NCBI GenBank assembly: GCA_027854065.1
Contig: JAQGEF010000013.1
Location: forward strand, 1-64,000
DNA: 64,000 nucleotides
Reading direction: 5' to 3'
Source: Polluticaenibacter yanchengensis
GTDB lineage: Bacteria > Bacteroidota > Bacteroidia > Chitinophagales > Chitinophagaceae
Below, in pieces: positions 10,135 to 19,300 of the stretch; the first letter of the stretch is position 1; each line of letters begins with the position of its first letter. The position numbers and the translations under genes were made by a program. The notes beneath the pieces are model-generated. The model ran no database searches, was not told the DNA's origin, and worked only from the letters and a program-made list of their open reading frames with translations.

Positions 10135-11031
10135 ATGATTAAACGTACTTTATATTTTGGTAATACAGCTTACCTCAGTATGCAAAACAAGCAATTAGCG
10201 ATTAAGCGTGATGAGACGCTTCCTGCTTATGTGCCTATTGAAGATCTGGGCATTATTATATTGGATCATCCACAAATTACCATTACTCAGCCATTAATGG
10301 TCGCTTTATTGGAAAACAATACCGCATTAATTACCTGTAATGCCAGTCATCATCCTATAGGTTTAACTCTTACATTAGATGGAAATACGCTCTATAGCCA
10401 GCGGTCAAAGTCGCAGATTGATGCTTCAATACCGTTAAAAAAGCAATTGTGGCAGCAAACAGTTAAAGCCAAAATTTATAATCAATCTGCTGTATTGGCT
10501 TATACATCCCTAAAACCTACAGATTATCTTGTAAAACTTGGGGATGCTGTGAAAAGTGGAGACTCGGATAATATGGAGGCACGGGCGGCTGTTTATTACT
10601 GGCCAAGGGTTTTTCCCGGTATTCCAAATTTTGTTCGTGAACGGGTCGGAGAGCCTCCGAACTCCCTTTTAAACTACGGTTATGCTATTTTAAGGGCAAC
10701 TGTTGCACGGGCCTTAGTCGGTTCTGGATTAATCCCATCAGTTGGTATTTTTCACAGGAATCAATACAATGCTTATTGCCTGGCAGATGATGTTATGGAA
10801 CCTTACAGACCTTATGTGGATTTGTTGGTATACCAGATGCTGGAAGAGGGGATTAATGTAGATGAATTAACGATAGCACTTAAAACCAAATTATTAAGTA
10901 TACCGGTTTTAGATGTAAAGATAGGCGGTAAGAAAAGCCCGCTAATGAATGCGGTACAGAGAACTTGTAACTCTTTGGTCAGATGCTTTGATGGGGAGGA
11001 ACGAAAACTATTATATCCGGAAATAGAATAA
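10135..11031 (+). CDS. cas1: CRISPR-associated endonuclease Cas1 (type II)
   Basis: Cas1 forms the spacer-integrating complex with Cas2. This 298-residue protein starts MIKRTLYFGNTAYLS, typical of type II Cas1. The metal-binding triad is visible: E148 in NMEARAAVYYW, H207 in SVGIFHRNQYN and E222 in LADDVMEPYRP. The frame is also open from an ATG at 10117, inside the end of cas9, but that adds only six atypical residues (MDLNTL). I therefore place the start at 10135, 7 nt after the cas9 stop. Translational coupling with cas9 and cas2 is likely. Confidence 0.95.
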   Translation: MIKRTLYFGNTAYLSMQNKQLAIKRDETLPAYVPIEDLGIIILDHPQITITQPLMVALLENNTALITCNASHHPIGLTLTLDGNTLYSQRSKSQIDASIPLKKQLWQQTVKAKIYNQSAVLAYTSLKPTDYLVKLGDAVKSGDSDNMEARAAVYYWPRVFPGIPNFVRERVGEPPNSLLNYGYAILRATVARALVGSGLIPSVGIFHRNQYNAYCLADDVMEPYRPYVDLLVYQMLEEGINVDELTIALKTKLLSIPVLDVKIGGKKSPLMNAVQRTCNSLVRCFDGEERKLLYPEIE

Positions 11032-11042
11032 AACCTGGTATT

Positions 11043-11381
11043 ATGTACTTAACCCGTTTAAATGCTTATAGAGTTATGTGGGTAATAGTCATGTATGATC
11101 TGCCAACTGAAACTAAGTTGGAACGGAGTAAAGCTGCAAAATTCCGGAAGCAGATTCTTGAAGACGGGTTTCAAATGTTTATGTTTAGTAAATACATTCG
11201 CCATTGTTTTAGTATGGAAAATGCCCAGGTTCATATAAAGAGGGTAAAGTCTTTATTGCCTGAACATGGTCATATAGGCATCTTATGTGTGACAGATAAA
11301 CAATTTGGAGAGATACAGGTTTATCATGGTAAAAAACAAATAGAGTCTCCTAATACTGTTCAGCAGCTAGAGTTGTTCTGA
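11043..11381 (+). CDS. cas2: CRISPR-associated protein Cas2 (type II)
   Basis: Cas2 is the small ferredoxin-fold partner of Cas1 in spacer integration. The 112-residue sequence has the family start RLNAYRVMWVIVMYDLPTET, with the conserved Asp of the first beta strand, followed by KFRKQILEDGFQMFMFSKYIRHC. It begins 11 nt after the cas1 stop and is the last gene of the cas operon. The CRISPR array begins 114 nt downstream. Confidence 0.95.
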   Translation: MYLTRLNAYRVMWVIVMYDLPTETKLERSKAAKFRKQILEDGFQMFMFSKYIRHCFSMENAQVHIKRVKSLLPEHGHIGILCVTDKQFGEIQVYHGKKQIESPNTVQQLELF

Positions 11382-11495
11382 AAACAGAATTTGAAAAATG
11401 CCTATTATATGTCAAATTTTGTAAAAAATGAGTCATTATTTTTTTAATTAAAAATCGGCTATAACCATTTGTTAATAAAGGTTACAGCCGATTCA
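11382..11495. promoter_or_regulatory. Cas2-array junction (candidate leader / integration-side region)
   Basis: AT-rich 114-nt stretch joining cas2 to the first repeat. Because the degenerate repeat lies at the opposite end of the array, this is the likelier side for new spacer integration. That is inference from repeat decay, not from a known leader motif. It also contains the hairpin listed separately at 11453-11493. Confidence 0.45.
11453..11493 (-). terminator. Terminator-like hairpin ending minus-strand array transcripts
   Basis: Arms AATCGGCTATAACC (11453-11466) and GGTTACAGCCGATT (11480-11493) pair over 14 bp with one mismatch and a 13-nt loop. On the minus strand the stem is followed by TTTTTAATT. 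On the plus strand no T-run follows. This fits an intrinsic terminator for transcripts leaving the array towards cas2, and it ends 2 nt from the first repeat. Confidence 0.7.
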
Positions 11496-13737
11496 GTTGT
11501 GTAGCACGAAGCTACTTTAAATTTTGAAAGCAATTCACAACATAAATTTGAAAGACTAAAAAGAGTTAAAGGTTGTGTAGCACGAAGCTACTTTAAATTT
11601 TGAAAGCAATTCACAACGGTACATGGAGTTGGAATAAGTTTAACGGCGTTGTGTAGCACGAAGCTACTTTAAATTTTGAAAGCAATTCACAACTCATTTG
11701 CGACTTATCCCATAAGCCGCCCGGTTGTGTAGCACGAAGCTACTTTAAATTTTGAAAGCAATTCACAACGACTATACCGATGCGCATTTATTATTTTTTG
11801 TTGTGTAGCACGAAGCTACTTTAAATTTTGAAAGCAATTCACAACGGCCGTTAAAATGCTTATATAGCGATATTCGTTGTGTAGCACGAAGCTACTTTAA
11901 ATTTTGAAAGCAATTCACAACAACCGTCCTTCCGACATAACCGCAACGTGGGTTGTGTAGCACGAAGCTACTTTAAATTTTGAAAGCAATTCACAACAAC
12001 GAAGTGCAGGCAGGGCGCCAACGCTTAGTTGTGTAGCACGAAGCTACTTTAAATTTTGAAAGCAATTCACAACGAACATTTCTATTGCTTCTTTTTCTTC
12101 TTCGTTGTGTAGCACGAAGCTACTTTAAATTTTGAAAGCAATTCACAACCTATTAATGCTGTTGCGTTAAAATCTCTTAGTTGTGTAGCACGAAGCTACT
12201 TTAAATTTTGAAAGCAATTCACAACAGCCAATGTCTTATTGATTTTTTGTTATGAGTTGTGTAGCACGAAGCTACTTTAAATTTTGAAAGCAATTCACAA
12301 CGCTTCTACTAATGTGACACTGCTTACTTCTGTTGTGTAGCACGAAGCTACTTTAAATTTTGAAAGCAATTCACAACAATGAAGAACCTCATGCTTATGA
12401 TCCTGAGGTTGTGTAGCACGAAGCTACTTTAAATTTTGAAAGCAATTCACAACGATGACGACGAGACGTATTTACCCGATCCGTTGTGTAGCACGAAGCT
12501 ACTTTAAATTTTGAAAGCAATTCACAACAGGTGAAGTACTTAAGCTGTTAGCTGCATTGTTGTGTAGCACGAAGCTACTTTAAATTTTGAAAGCAATTCA
12601 CAACGAAAAAGGGAATTGGCCTACTTTTAGAGAGGTTGTGTAGCACGAAGCTACTTTAAATTTTGAAAGCAATTCACAACTTGGAAGTCGGTGCAACGTC
12701 CATTACTGATGTTGTGTAGCACGAAGCTACTTTAAATTTTGAAAGCAATTCACAACGTCGGAGCTTGTTGCTTTACAAGAGCAAATGGTTGTGTAGCACG
12801 AAGCTACTTTAAATTTTGAAAGCAATTCACAACTTGTCAATCCATTCCGTGTCTAACCATGCTGTTGTGTAGCACGAAGCTACTTTAAATTTTGAAAGCA
12901 ATTCACAACCGGTGACACCGACGATGATGAAACATATTTGTTGTGTAGCACGAAGCTACTTTAAATTTTGAAAGCAATTCACAACAACGAAGAGCCGCAT
13001 GCTTATGACCCAGAAGGTTGTGTAGCACGAAGCTACTTTAAATTTTGAAAGCAATTCACAACAGCGTTAACCATATTCCAATCAGCTAAAGAGTTGTGTA
13101 GCACGAAGCTACTTTAAATTTTGAAAGCAATTCACAACGAGTAAATGTATGGCCTGATTTTAATAAACGTTGTGTAGCACGAAGCTACTTTAAATTTTGA
13201 AAGCAATTCACAACCACAAAATAAATGTTTATACTCATTATTTGTTGTGTAGCACGAAGCTACTTTAAATTTTGAAAGCAATTCACAACAATCAGCCTAT
13301 TTCGGCAAAGATTTACGGAGTTGTGTAGCACGAAGCTACTTTAAATTTTGAAAGCAATTCACAACAGCTCTTGGAAGCCTATTTGGTCTAGGTGTGTTGT
13401 GTAGCACGAAGCTACTTTAAATTTTGAAAGCAATTCACAACTAGAACCCGCCATTTGCGCGGATTTGTACAGTTGTGTAGCACGAAGCTACTTTAAATTT
13501 TGAAAGCAATTCACAACAAGACCAACAACCGTATAAAATCCCGTATAGTTGTGTAGCACGAAGCTACTTTAAATTTTGAAAGCAATTCACAACAACCAAC
13601 ATGTACCGCCAATGTCGGCGGGGGTTGTGTAGCACGAAGCTACTTTAAATTTTGAAAGCAATTCACAACTGCGGGAAAAGCTAGGCGTTAAAGTCTTAGT
13701 TGTGTAGCACGAAGCTACTTTAAATTTTGAAAACAAT
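11496..13737 (-). CRISPR. CRISPR array: 30 repeats of 46 nt, 29 spacers of 29-31 nt
   Basis: Period is about 76 nt. Repeats 1-29 appear identical. On the plus strand each starts GTTGTGTAGCACGAAGC, runs through TACTTTAAATTTTG and ends AAAGCAATTCACAAC. The 30th (from 13699) is intact for 34 nt, has one G-to-A change, then diverges after position 39. Repeat termini GTTGTG / CACAAC are inverted, and GTAGC / GCTAC form an inner hairpin. The tracrRNA anti-repeat pairs only with the minus-strand reading of the repeat, so mature crRNAs should come from the minus strand. Lengths of 46-48 nt are usual for II-C systems of Bacteroidota. Most spacers are 30 nt; spacers at 12454, 13215 and 13670 are 29 nt and those at 12757 and 12986 are 31 nt. 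Confidence 0.97.
13699..13737 (-). repeat. Degenerate terminal CRISPR repeat
   Basis: The first 39 positions match the repeat with one change, and the last seven (TCACAAC on plus) are replaced. On the minus strand it therefore lacks the 5' GTTGTGA that pairs with tracrRNA, but keeps TTG and TAGCTTCG, the promoter-like part. Only 36 nt separate it from the stop codon of the next gene. Confidence 0.8.
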
Positions 13738-13773
13738 GGAGGTTCTAACTAGCTAACTCTTGTTCATCCAATA

Positions 13774-14820
13774 TTACCTGGCTTTTTGAGACTCTTTTAA
13801 AATATCTTCCAACGATGTTGGTTCTTGCTGAAAAAGTTTTGATTTGTATTCAATGTTCAGTTTGTCCAGCAGCCTCGCCATATTGAAGCCAATTGCATAA
13901 AAATATTTCGTTTTTTCGGTTAGATAAAGCCAATGGTCTTTTTCGATATTGTAGTGGCGAAATTTTTCAAATGATTTAAATGAAGGATCTGATTTTAAAA
14001 GTTGATCATCGGGTTGTGTGGAGAAAAGATGATAAAGCGCATACTCAACATATCTTGCTGTGCCTTCTATGGTTTCGTAACATTTCTCATATTTTGAAAT
14101 GTCTGTTTTCAGCTCATTGGCGACTTTCTGTCTTCTGTCGTTTCGCAAGGTGAAGAAATCTCTAATCATGCTTTGCCTGTTTACACTATCCTTTTCATGG
14201 ATCGCATTCAAAACCAACTGATTTTCCTTGTCAATGGAAGCTTTAAACCAGGCATTGCTTTTATAGATTGTGTGCAAACTATCTTCATGCATATAGGTGA
14301 TTTCTTTTTCATAAAAATCTAAGAATGGTTTGTGTTTATACTGGAATCCATGAAAATATTCGTGGATCACCATTGTAGCCCATTGTTCCGTGGATAGCAC
14401 AACGGGAATTACTTTATGAACTTCTTCATAACTGCTGCAGTTCATGAACGGAGAGTGGTAATTGTAGTCGTTTGAAGAATCGCCTAATGTAATACTTGTT
14501 TCCATGTGAAATGGCAAATCATCCACCCTGCTTTTTGACTTGTAAATCTTGATTTTAGAATTTTCGAATACCAGGTCAGACTCGAAAGTTTGCAAGAATG
14601 CATTTGTAGGGTTCGCAATGTAAGAACCGGAGTATGTGAAATAGATTAGGGGTAGATCATATTCTTTTTCGTTGAACGTTTTCCAGGTCTTTTCATCAAG
14701 ATATTGTTTCAATTGATACACAAATTCAATCCTGTTAAATATGATCTGTTCTTTTTTATGATCTTTCTGGTTGCAGCAGAAAGCGAAAACAGTTAATATT
14801 ATGAAGCATATTTTTCTCAT
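13774..14820 (-). CDS. Putative zinc metallopeptidase lipoprotein (HEYFH motif)
   Basis: 348 residues. The N-terminus is a short hydrophobic signal ending FAFCC (Cys15/16), consistent with lipoprotein export. HEYFHGFQYKH at 153-157 is an HExxH zinc site, and ETIEGTARYVEYALY supplies a candidate third ligand (E252) about 95 residues later, the arrangement seen in gluzincin-like peptidases. I cannot name the family. The gene points towards the CRISPR array and ends 36 nt from the last repeat, so read-through could enter the array on its sense strand. It shows no Cas-like feature, and the adjacency is probably incidental. A predicted surface or periplasmic protease is the most that can be said. 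Confidence 0.7.
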   Translation of the reverse strand: MRKICFIILTVFAFCCNQKDHKKEQIIFNRIEFVYQLKQYLDEKTWKTFNEKEYDLPLIYFTYSGSYIANPTNAFLQTFESDLVFENSKIKIYKSKSRVDDLPFHMETSITLGDSSNDYNYHSPFMNCSSYEEVHKVIPVVLSTEQWATMVIHEYFHGFQYKHKPFLDFYEKEITYMHEDSLHTIYKSNAWFKASIDKENQLVLNAIHEKDSVNRQSMIRDFFTLRNDRRQKVANELKTDISKYEKCYETIEGTARYVEYALYHLFSTQPDDQLLKSDPSFKSFEKFRHYNIEKDHWLYLTEKTKYFYAIGFNMARLLDKLNIEYKSKLFQQEPTSLEDILKESQKAR

Positions 14821-15427
14821 TCCGGTTGGTTTAAAATGGTTGGGAATTGTTTGAAGCTTTATTAATGGAAACTCCGGGAGATATTACCAGAAGTACGCTA
14901 TTGAGCGTATTGAATTGTCAAATATATTTTTAATGTTTGAGGGCGTTGTTAAATCTGTTGTGTCAATAATGTCTAATTTACTTTTTGTTTAGAAGTGTTT
15001 GAGATCGTTGAGGTTTGGCAAACAGAAATTGCAATACTCTTATCCGCTCTATTGATCAAAGACCTGTTTAAACATGAGCATCATTTCGTCCTTCTCTTTG
15101 CGCATTCTTTCATACAAAGTAATTAATGATGTTTCAAAAAAAGTTCTTTTGCAAGCATAAACGATATCATGAAATTACGTTTTTTACCCGGTAATTTACT
15201 CTGTGGTATTTCTAATTTATGCTGTTGTATAACTGGGATATGTTTTTTGTTAGTGCTTGCTTTGTATTGCAGATCGAAATGAATTTGTATTGTTTTCAGA
15301 TTTCAATAAATGTTGTTATTGATTAATTAAGAATGATCATTGACAAGCCTTTTAATGATGACTCTTGAAAATGATAATGTACCTGCAATAATTATAAACA
15401 CCTTTTATCTCTTTAAAACCTACTCTT
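14821..15427. other. AT-rich intergenic region with a possible gene remnant
   Basis: No complete gene is visible between the divergent neighbours. On the minus strand, 15049-15174 is open for 41 codons without an early start and contains ACKRTFFETSLITLYERMRK followed by EKDEMMLMFKQVFDQ and a stop. Its composition resembles the coiled-coil C-terminus of a small DNA-binding protein. It may be the tail of a decayed gene. Confidence 0.4.
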
Positions 15428-16057
15428 ATGACCACTAAACATTCAATCGCCCATTTTAGCGGGCATGAGCAACAAGCTTTGCATACCATTAAAAATCTTA
15501 TTGTGGACCAATTGAAGCCCTTAATGATTTTTTACATAAAATCCCGTTATCAAAGTTGCCTGGAACGTTCCACATTCAGCAATATGCAAAAAGAAGACAC
15601 CAGGAATTATGCCGTGTGGTTATTATTGATTCAGCAGGATGATGCAGGCATCAATGATGTACGGAACTTACTGTTGAATGAAGCATTGCCGGATGGGTAT
15701 AATGTTCATACAATACATTATACTTTGAGCCAGGTAACAGCATACTTAAAGACTTATTCATTATTTTTCTGCTGGCTATTTCGTTTTGGCATTTTGTTAC
15801 ACCAGCGGGAAGGGGCTTTAGAAAAACTGCCGGTACCGGCTATCAGTAAGAGACAATATGCTTCACAGGTAAAGGTATGGTTACAATCTTTCCCGGATCT
15901 GGTGGATGGTATTGATATTAAATTAAATCCTGTTCCTGCTCGGCATCATTACTTTTATCAATCACCATGCAAAAACGAAAACCGGTTAATCAGGATTAAC
16001 GGCCGTGGTCACCTTACCATTAGCTTTAACGACTTTCCCCGGGGTACGATCACCTAA
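15428..16057 (+). CDS. Hypothetical protein, divergent nucleotidyltransferase-like
   Basis: 209 residues, unnamed. The order of elements LKPLMIFYIKSRYQ, NYAVWLLLIQQD, YNVHTIHYTLSQVTAYL and FFCWLFRFGILLHQ resembles the N-terminal nucleotidyltransferase half of Bacteroidota NTase-HEPN proteins, which contain segments like 'IhtieevN..L..g..FF..i...GilLy'. The GSxxxD catalytic motif of that fold is not present, so it would be inactive or a different protein. The C-terminal 60 residues do not look like HEPN. The resemblance is from memory of the family and is weak. The gene stands alone between an AT-rich region and a dispersed repeat. Confidence 0.4.
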   Translation: MTTKHSIAHFSGHEQQALHTIKNLIVDQLKPLMIFYIKSRYQSCLERSTFSNMQKEDTRNYAVWLLLIQQDDAGINDVRNLLLNEALPDGYNVHTIHYTLSQVTAYLKTYSLFFCWLFRFGILLHQREGALEKLPVPAISKRQYASQVKVWLQSFPDLVDGIDIKLNPVPARHHYFYQSPCKNENRLIRINGRGHLTISFNDFPRGTIT

Positions 16058-16130
16058 ATATTGTTGAATCGTTCTGCCATTTTAAGGGCGGGTATTTGTA
16101 TTGTTGCTGATAGTTGTACTAACGGGCAAT

Positions 16131-16260
16131 GGCTGCGGCTGGTGCGCCCCCTGAGCCTGTAACAATTCTGATGTAACCAGCACGGAGCGCAGCGAACCCC
16201 AAAACACGCCGGACTAAAGCTCGGTAGAGCCTCCACAGCAGACAGCCCCAAATAAAAAAA
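16131..16260 (+). repeat. Dispersed GC-rich intergenic repeat, copy B
   Basis: Starts GGCTGCGGC, contains GGAGCGCAGCGAACCCC and CGCCGGACTAAAGCTCGG, and ends GACAGCCCCAAATAAAAA, the same right end as the copy at 58018-58170. It lies between two convergent genes. Confidence 0.6.
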
Positions 16261-16291
16261 GTGGCTGCTATATTAATGGCCGCCACTTTTT
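16254..16291 (-). terminator. Terminator of the propeller/barrel protein gene
   Basis: GTGGCTGC / GGCCGCCAC stem around TATATTAAT, with T7 on the minus strand after the stem. It overlaps the A-tail of the dispersed repeat. Confidence 0.75.
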
Positions 16292-16309
16292 GTGTGAAAA
16301 GTTTATCTT

Positions 16310-19300
16310 CTAAAAATCTAAGCCGAGAGAGAAATATAATACCGGTTTCTGCTGGAAGAACCCGCTCATTGGCCATCCGGCATCAAATTTCAATAAATAA
16401 CCGAATAATACGCTTCTGGCACCAAAGCCGTAACCACCCGCAAACGGACCCACACCACCTGCTCTCATTTTAATGGTTACAGGGTTGTTCTGGTCGTTGG
16501 TAGTAAATATCTGCTCCGGACGCTGAATGTTTTTTACAATACCGTTCCATGCTGTACCGAAATCTATAAATTGGGTCAACTGGAAGTTCCGTAAAAATGC
16601 ATTGTTGATTGGTTTATTTAACAGGGTAGTGAAAACCGGTAAGCGGAATTCACTGTTAATAACCGCCGCATTATTACCATTGGCAAGGTTCTGTTTGTAG
16701 CCACGCATATTTACTGCCAATGTCTGGTAAATATAGTTTTGTGTATTATCCGGCAATGGGAACCTGTTGAATTTAGGACTGATCCAGCTATCAATACCGC
16801 CCAGGTAATACATCATTTTATCCTGTCCCCAGCTTAAGTCCATTGCGCCTCTTACCGCCCATATAAAATTGCGGTAAATAGGGTAATAGTAACGGGCATC
16901 CGCTCCCATTACATAGGTGAACTGGCGTTTTTCGCCCGGTGCCGGCTTACCTAAAGAACTGATGACCTCACCATATACTTTATATCTTAAGCCATTGTAA
17001 ATGTTCTGGGCTTTTTTAACTGCATTGTCATGTACATACTCCAGGCGCAGGTTGCCGTATTTAGCCATTTGATCTTCTACATGAAGTGTTGCGTCATCTA
17101 CCGCGTTTACTAAAAACTTATCCAGCCTGGCTGCAGCACTTAATCTTAAGCTTCTAACTACGTCAAACGGGTAGCTGGCATTTGCCTGGTAAATAGTGGT
17201 CAATATTTTGCCAGGATAACCGTTAGAGTACTGGATACTCCTGGACGATCTGTAAAAACCGGCGCCCCAATCCACTCTTCTTCTCCTGTTTTGGAAGTTG
17301 ACAAAGTACTCATTGTCTTTAAAATTAGTACCTGGTTTTACACCACCGGTAATGCGGTAATCTTCCATTACATCGCTTAAACTGGCCAGCAAAGCAAAGC
17401 TCAGGTTATTATCGTTATTCAGGTTTATCGGGCCCGCGCCTCCGGCATAGGGCTGATACCTGTTCAATATCATATTGTTGGTAACGCCTGCCATTACCAT
17501 ATCGTTGCTGAATTTCAGTTTATATTTATACAGCTTGGCACTTTCCAATGCGCTAACACGGTCAGATTTTTTCTCCACTGCGTACGGATTGAAAATACTG
17601 CCGGAATCTTTTGTTTCATTATCAAACTCACTTACAAAGTTGTTATTGGCAGGTTTGGGAACTTCCGACGCCGGCTGCTTCGTATTCTGGTAATACTTGG
17701 CATTGCCCAACGCTTCTTTTTCCTTGTCCATAATGCCTTTAATATAATTGGTCGGACGTGCGTTTACATTGCGGCGGATAAGGTTCATACTGTCCACGCG
17801 CAGCCTGTAGAGCATTTTCATGCCGCTTTGCTGGATTACTTCACTTACCTGGCCATTGTCCCCGGCTATCCTGGATTCCAGCAGACTGCTGGCGTAGTTG
17901 GTCAGAGGGAAAGCGTATGTGGAGTCCTTGGTAATAGCAATAATACCTATAGAGTCTGGTTCTGTTCTGTTCCAGGCTTTCAGCGTGCTGTCTATTTCCT
18001 TATAGTCAGGATTCCTGAGAATTTCGTCACCGATCATGTAAAGCGTGTCAAGCCCCGCCGCTTTGGTGGTAAAGAAGCCGGCATACCTGTTGGCAACCCC
18101 ATTTTCCGCACCTACAAATGTAAAGTGGTTCATATTGTATTGCGTAGGGTAGCGGGCATCACCACGGCTCATATTGGTGAGCTGTGTTATTTGTCTGAAA
18201 CCACCCTTCTTCTCTACATCCACCATAAAAATGTTGTAGGTATTTTTTCCCGGAAGCGTCGTGTCGCTGGTAGCGGCATCTGCCGAAGGCCGGTTACTGG
18301 CAAACAAAATGCCATACTTGTTAGGGAAGCTTACAAACGACGCATCTAAATCATCCCAAACGTCATCAGTAATTTGTTCTACCTTCTGCTCTTTTATGTA
18401 ATAAATAAAAATATCGGTATGCCCGTTTTTAACGGCACTTAATATCAACCTGTTTTGGTCCAGGTAGTACTGTGCATCCTGGACCTGGTCGAAAGGCAGT
18501 TCCTGGTTATAAGTATAACCATCAGTGTTCATATCATATACTTTCAGCCTTACCTTATCGCTTTCCCAATACACGATAGATAGTTTAGTCCCTTTGCCGT
18601 CCCAGCTCATAATAGGGTAATTCGGGCTTCTTTCATGTTTTGCTACACGCACACCATTCTTGATCAATATCTTTTTGCTGACATAGTTTTTAAATAACTG
18701 TACTTTATAGCGGCCTTTTTTATATTCCGTTACGGCGTATGTATATGACCTTCTGTTAGGGTTCGGTGTAAAGTGAAAATAATCCTTGTTATTATCTACA
18801 TCTTCCACCAGGGTGTTGGTCCCTTTCGGGTAGTTCCTTCTCTTCCTGATATCCTGCTCATAACGCTCCACTTCTTTTTCCATGAATTCGCTGAGCACGT
18901 CTTTAAATTTTTTCTTACATACTCTTTGTGATGCCTGGTTCACATTCTTGTACAGGATGGCCAGGTATAAGAAATAAGAAACATTATCTTTTTTATAATT
19001 ATTGGCCAGGAAGTTCCAGAAAGCATGGCCTGCTAACAACGGCTCCTTGTTGGCAAAGTCATAGAAGTTTTTATACTCCAGGGCCAGCAAACTGTTTTTC
19101 AGTTTATCGTCTAACGGCACGCTCCAGTTTTGAGCAGCATAAGCCACGTAACCATCCGTCAGCCATTTAGGGAGGTCCAGAAGCGTAGCATTACCCGCAA
19201 TTTCTCCCAGGTTTTCACCAAATAATTTATTATCCACCAGTATCCTGGCTATTCCTTCACGAATCTTTATTCTAAGATCAGCATGGTTACCGTTAAAGTA

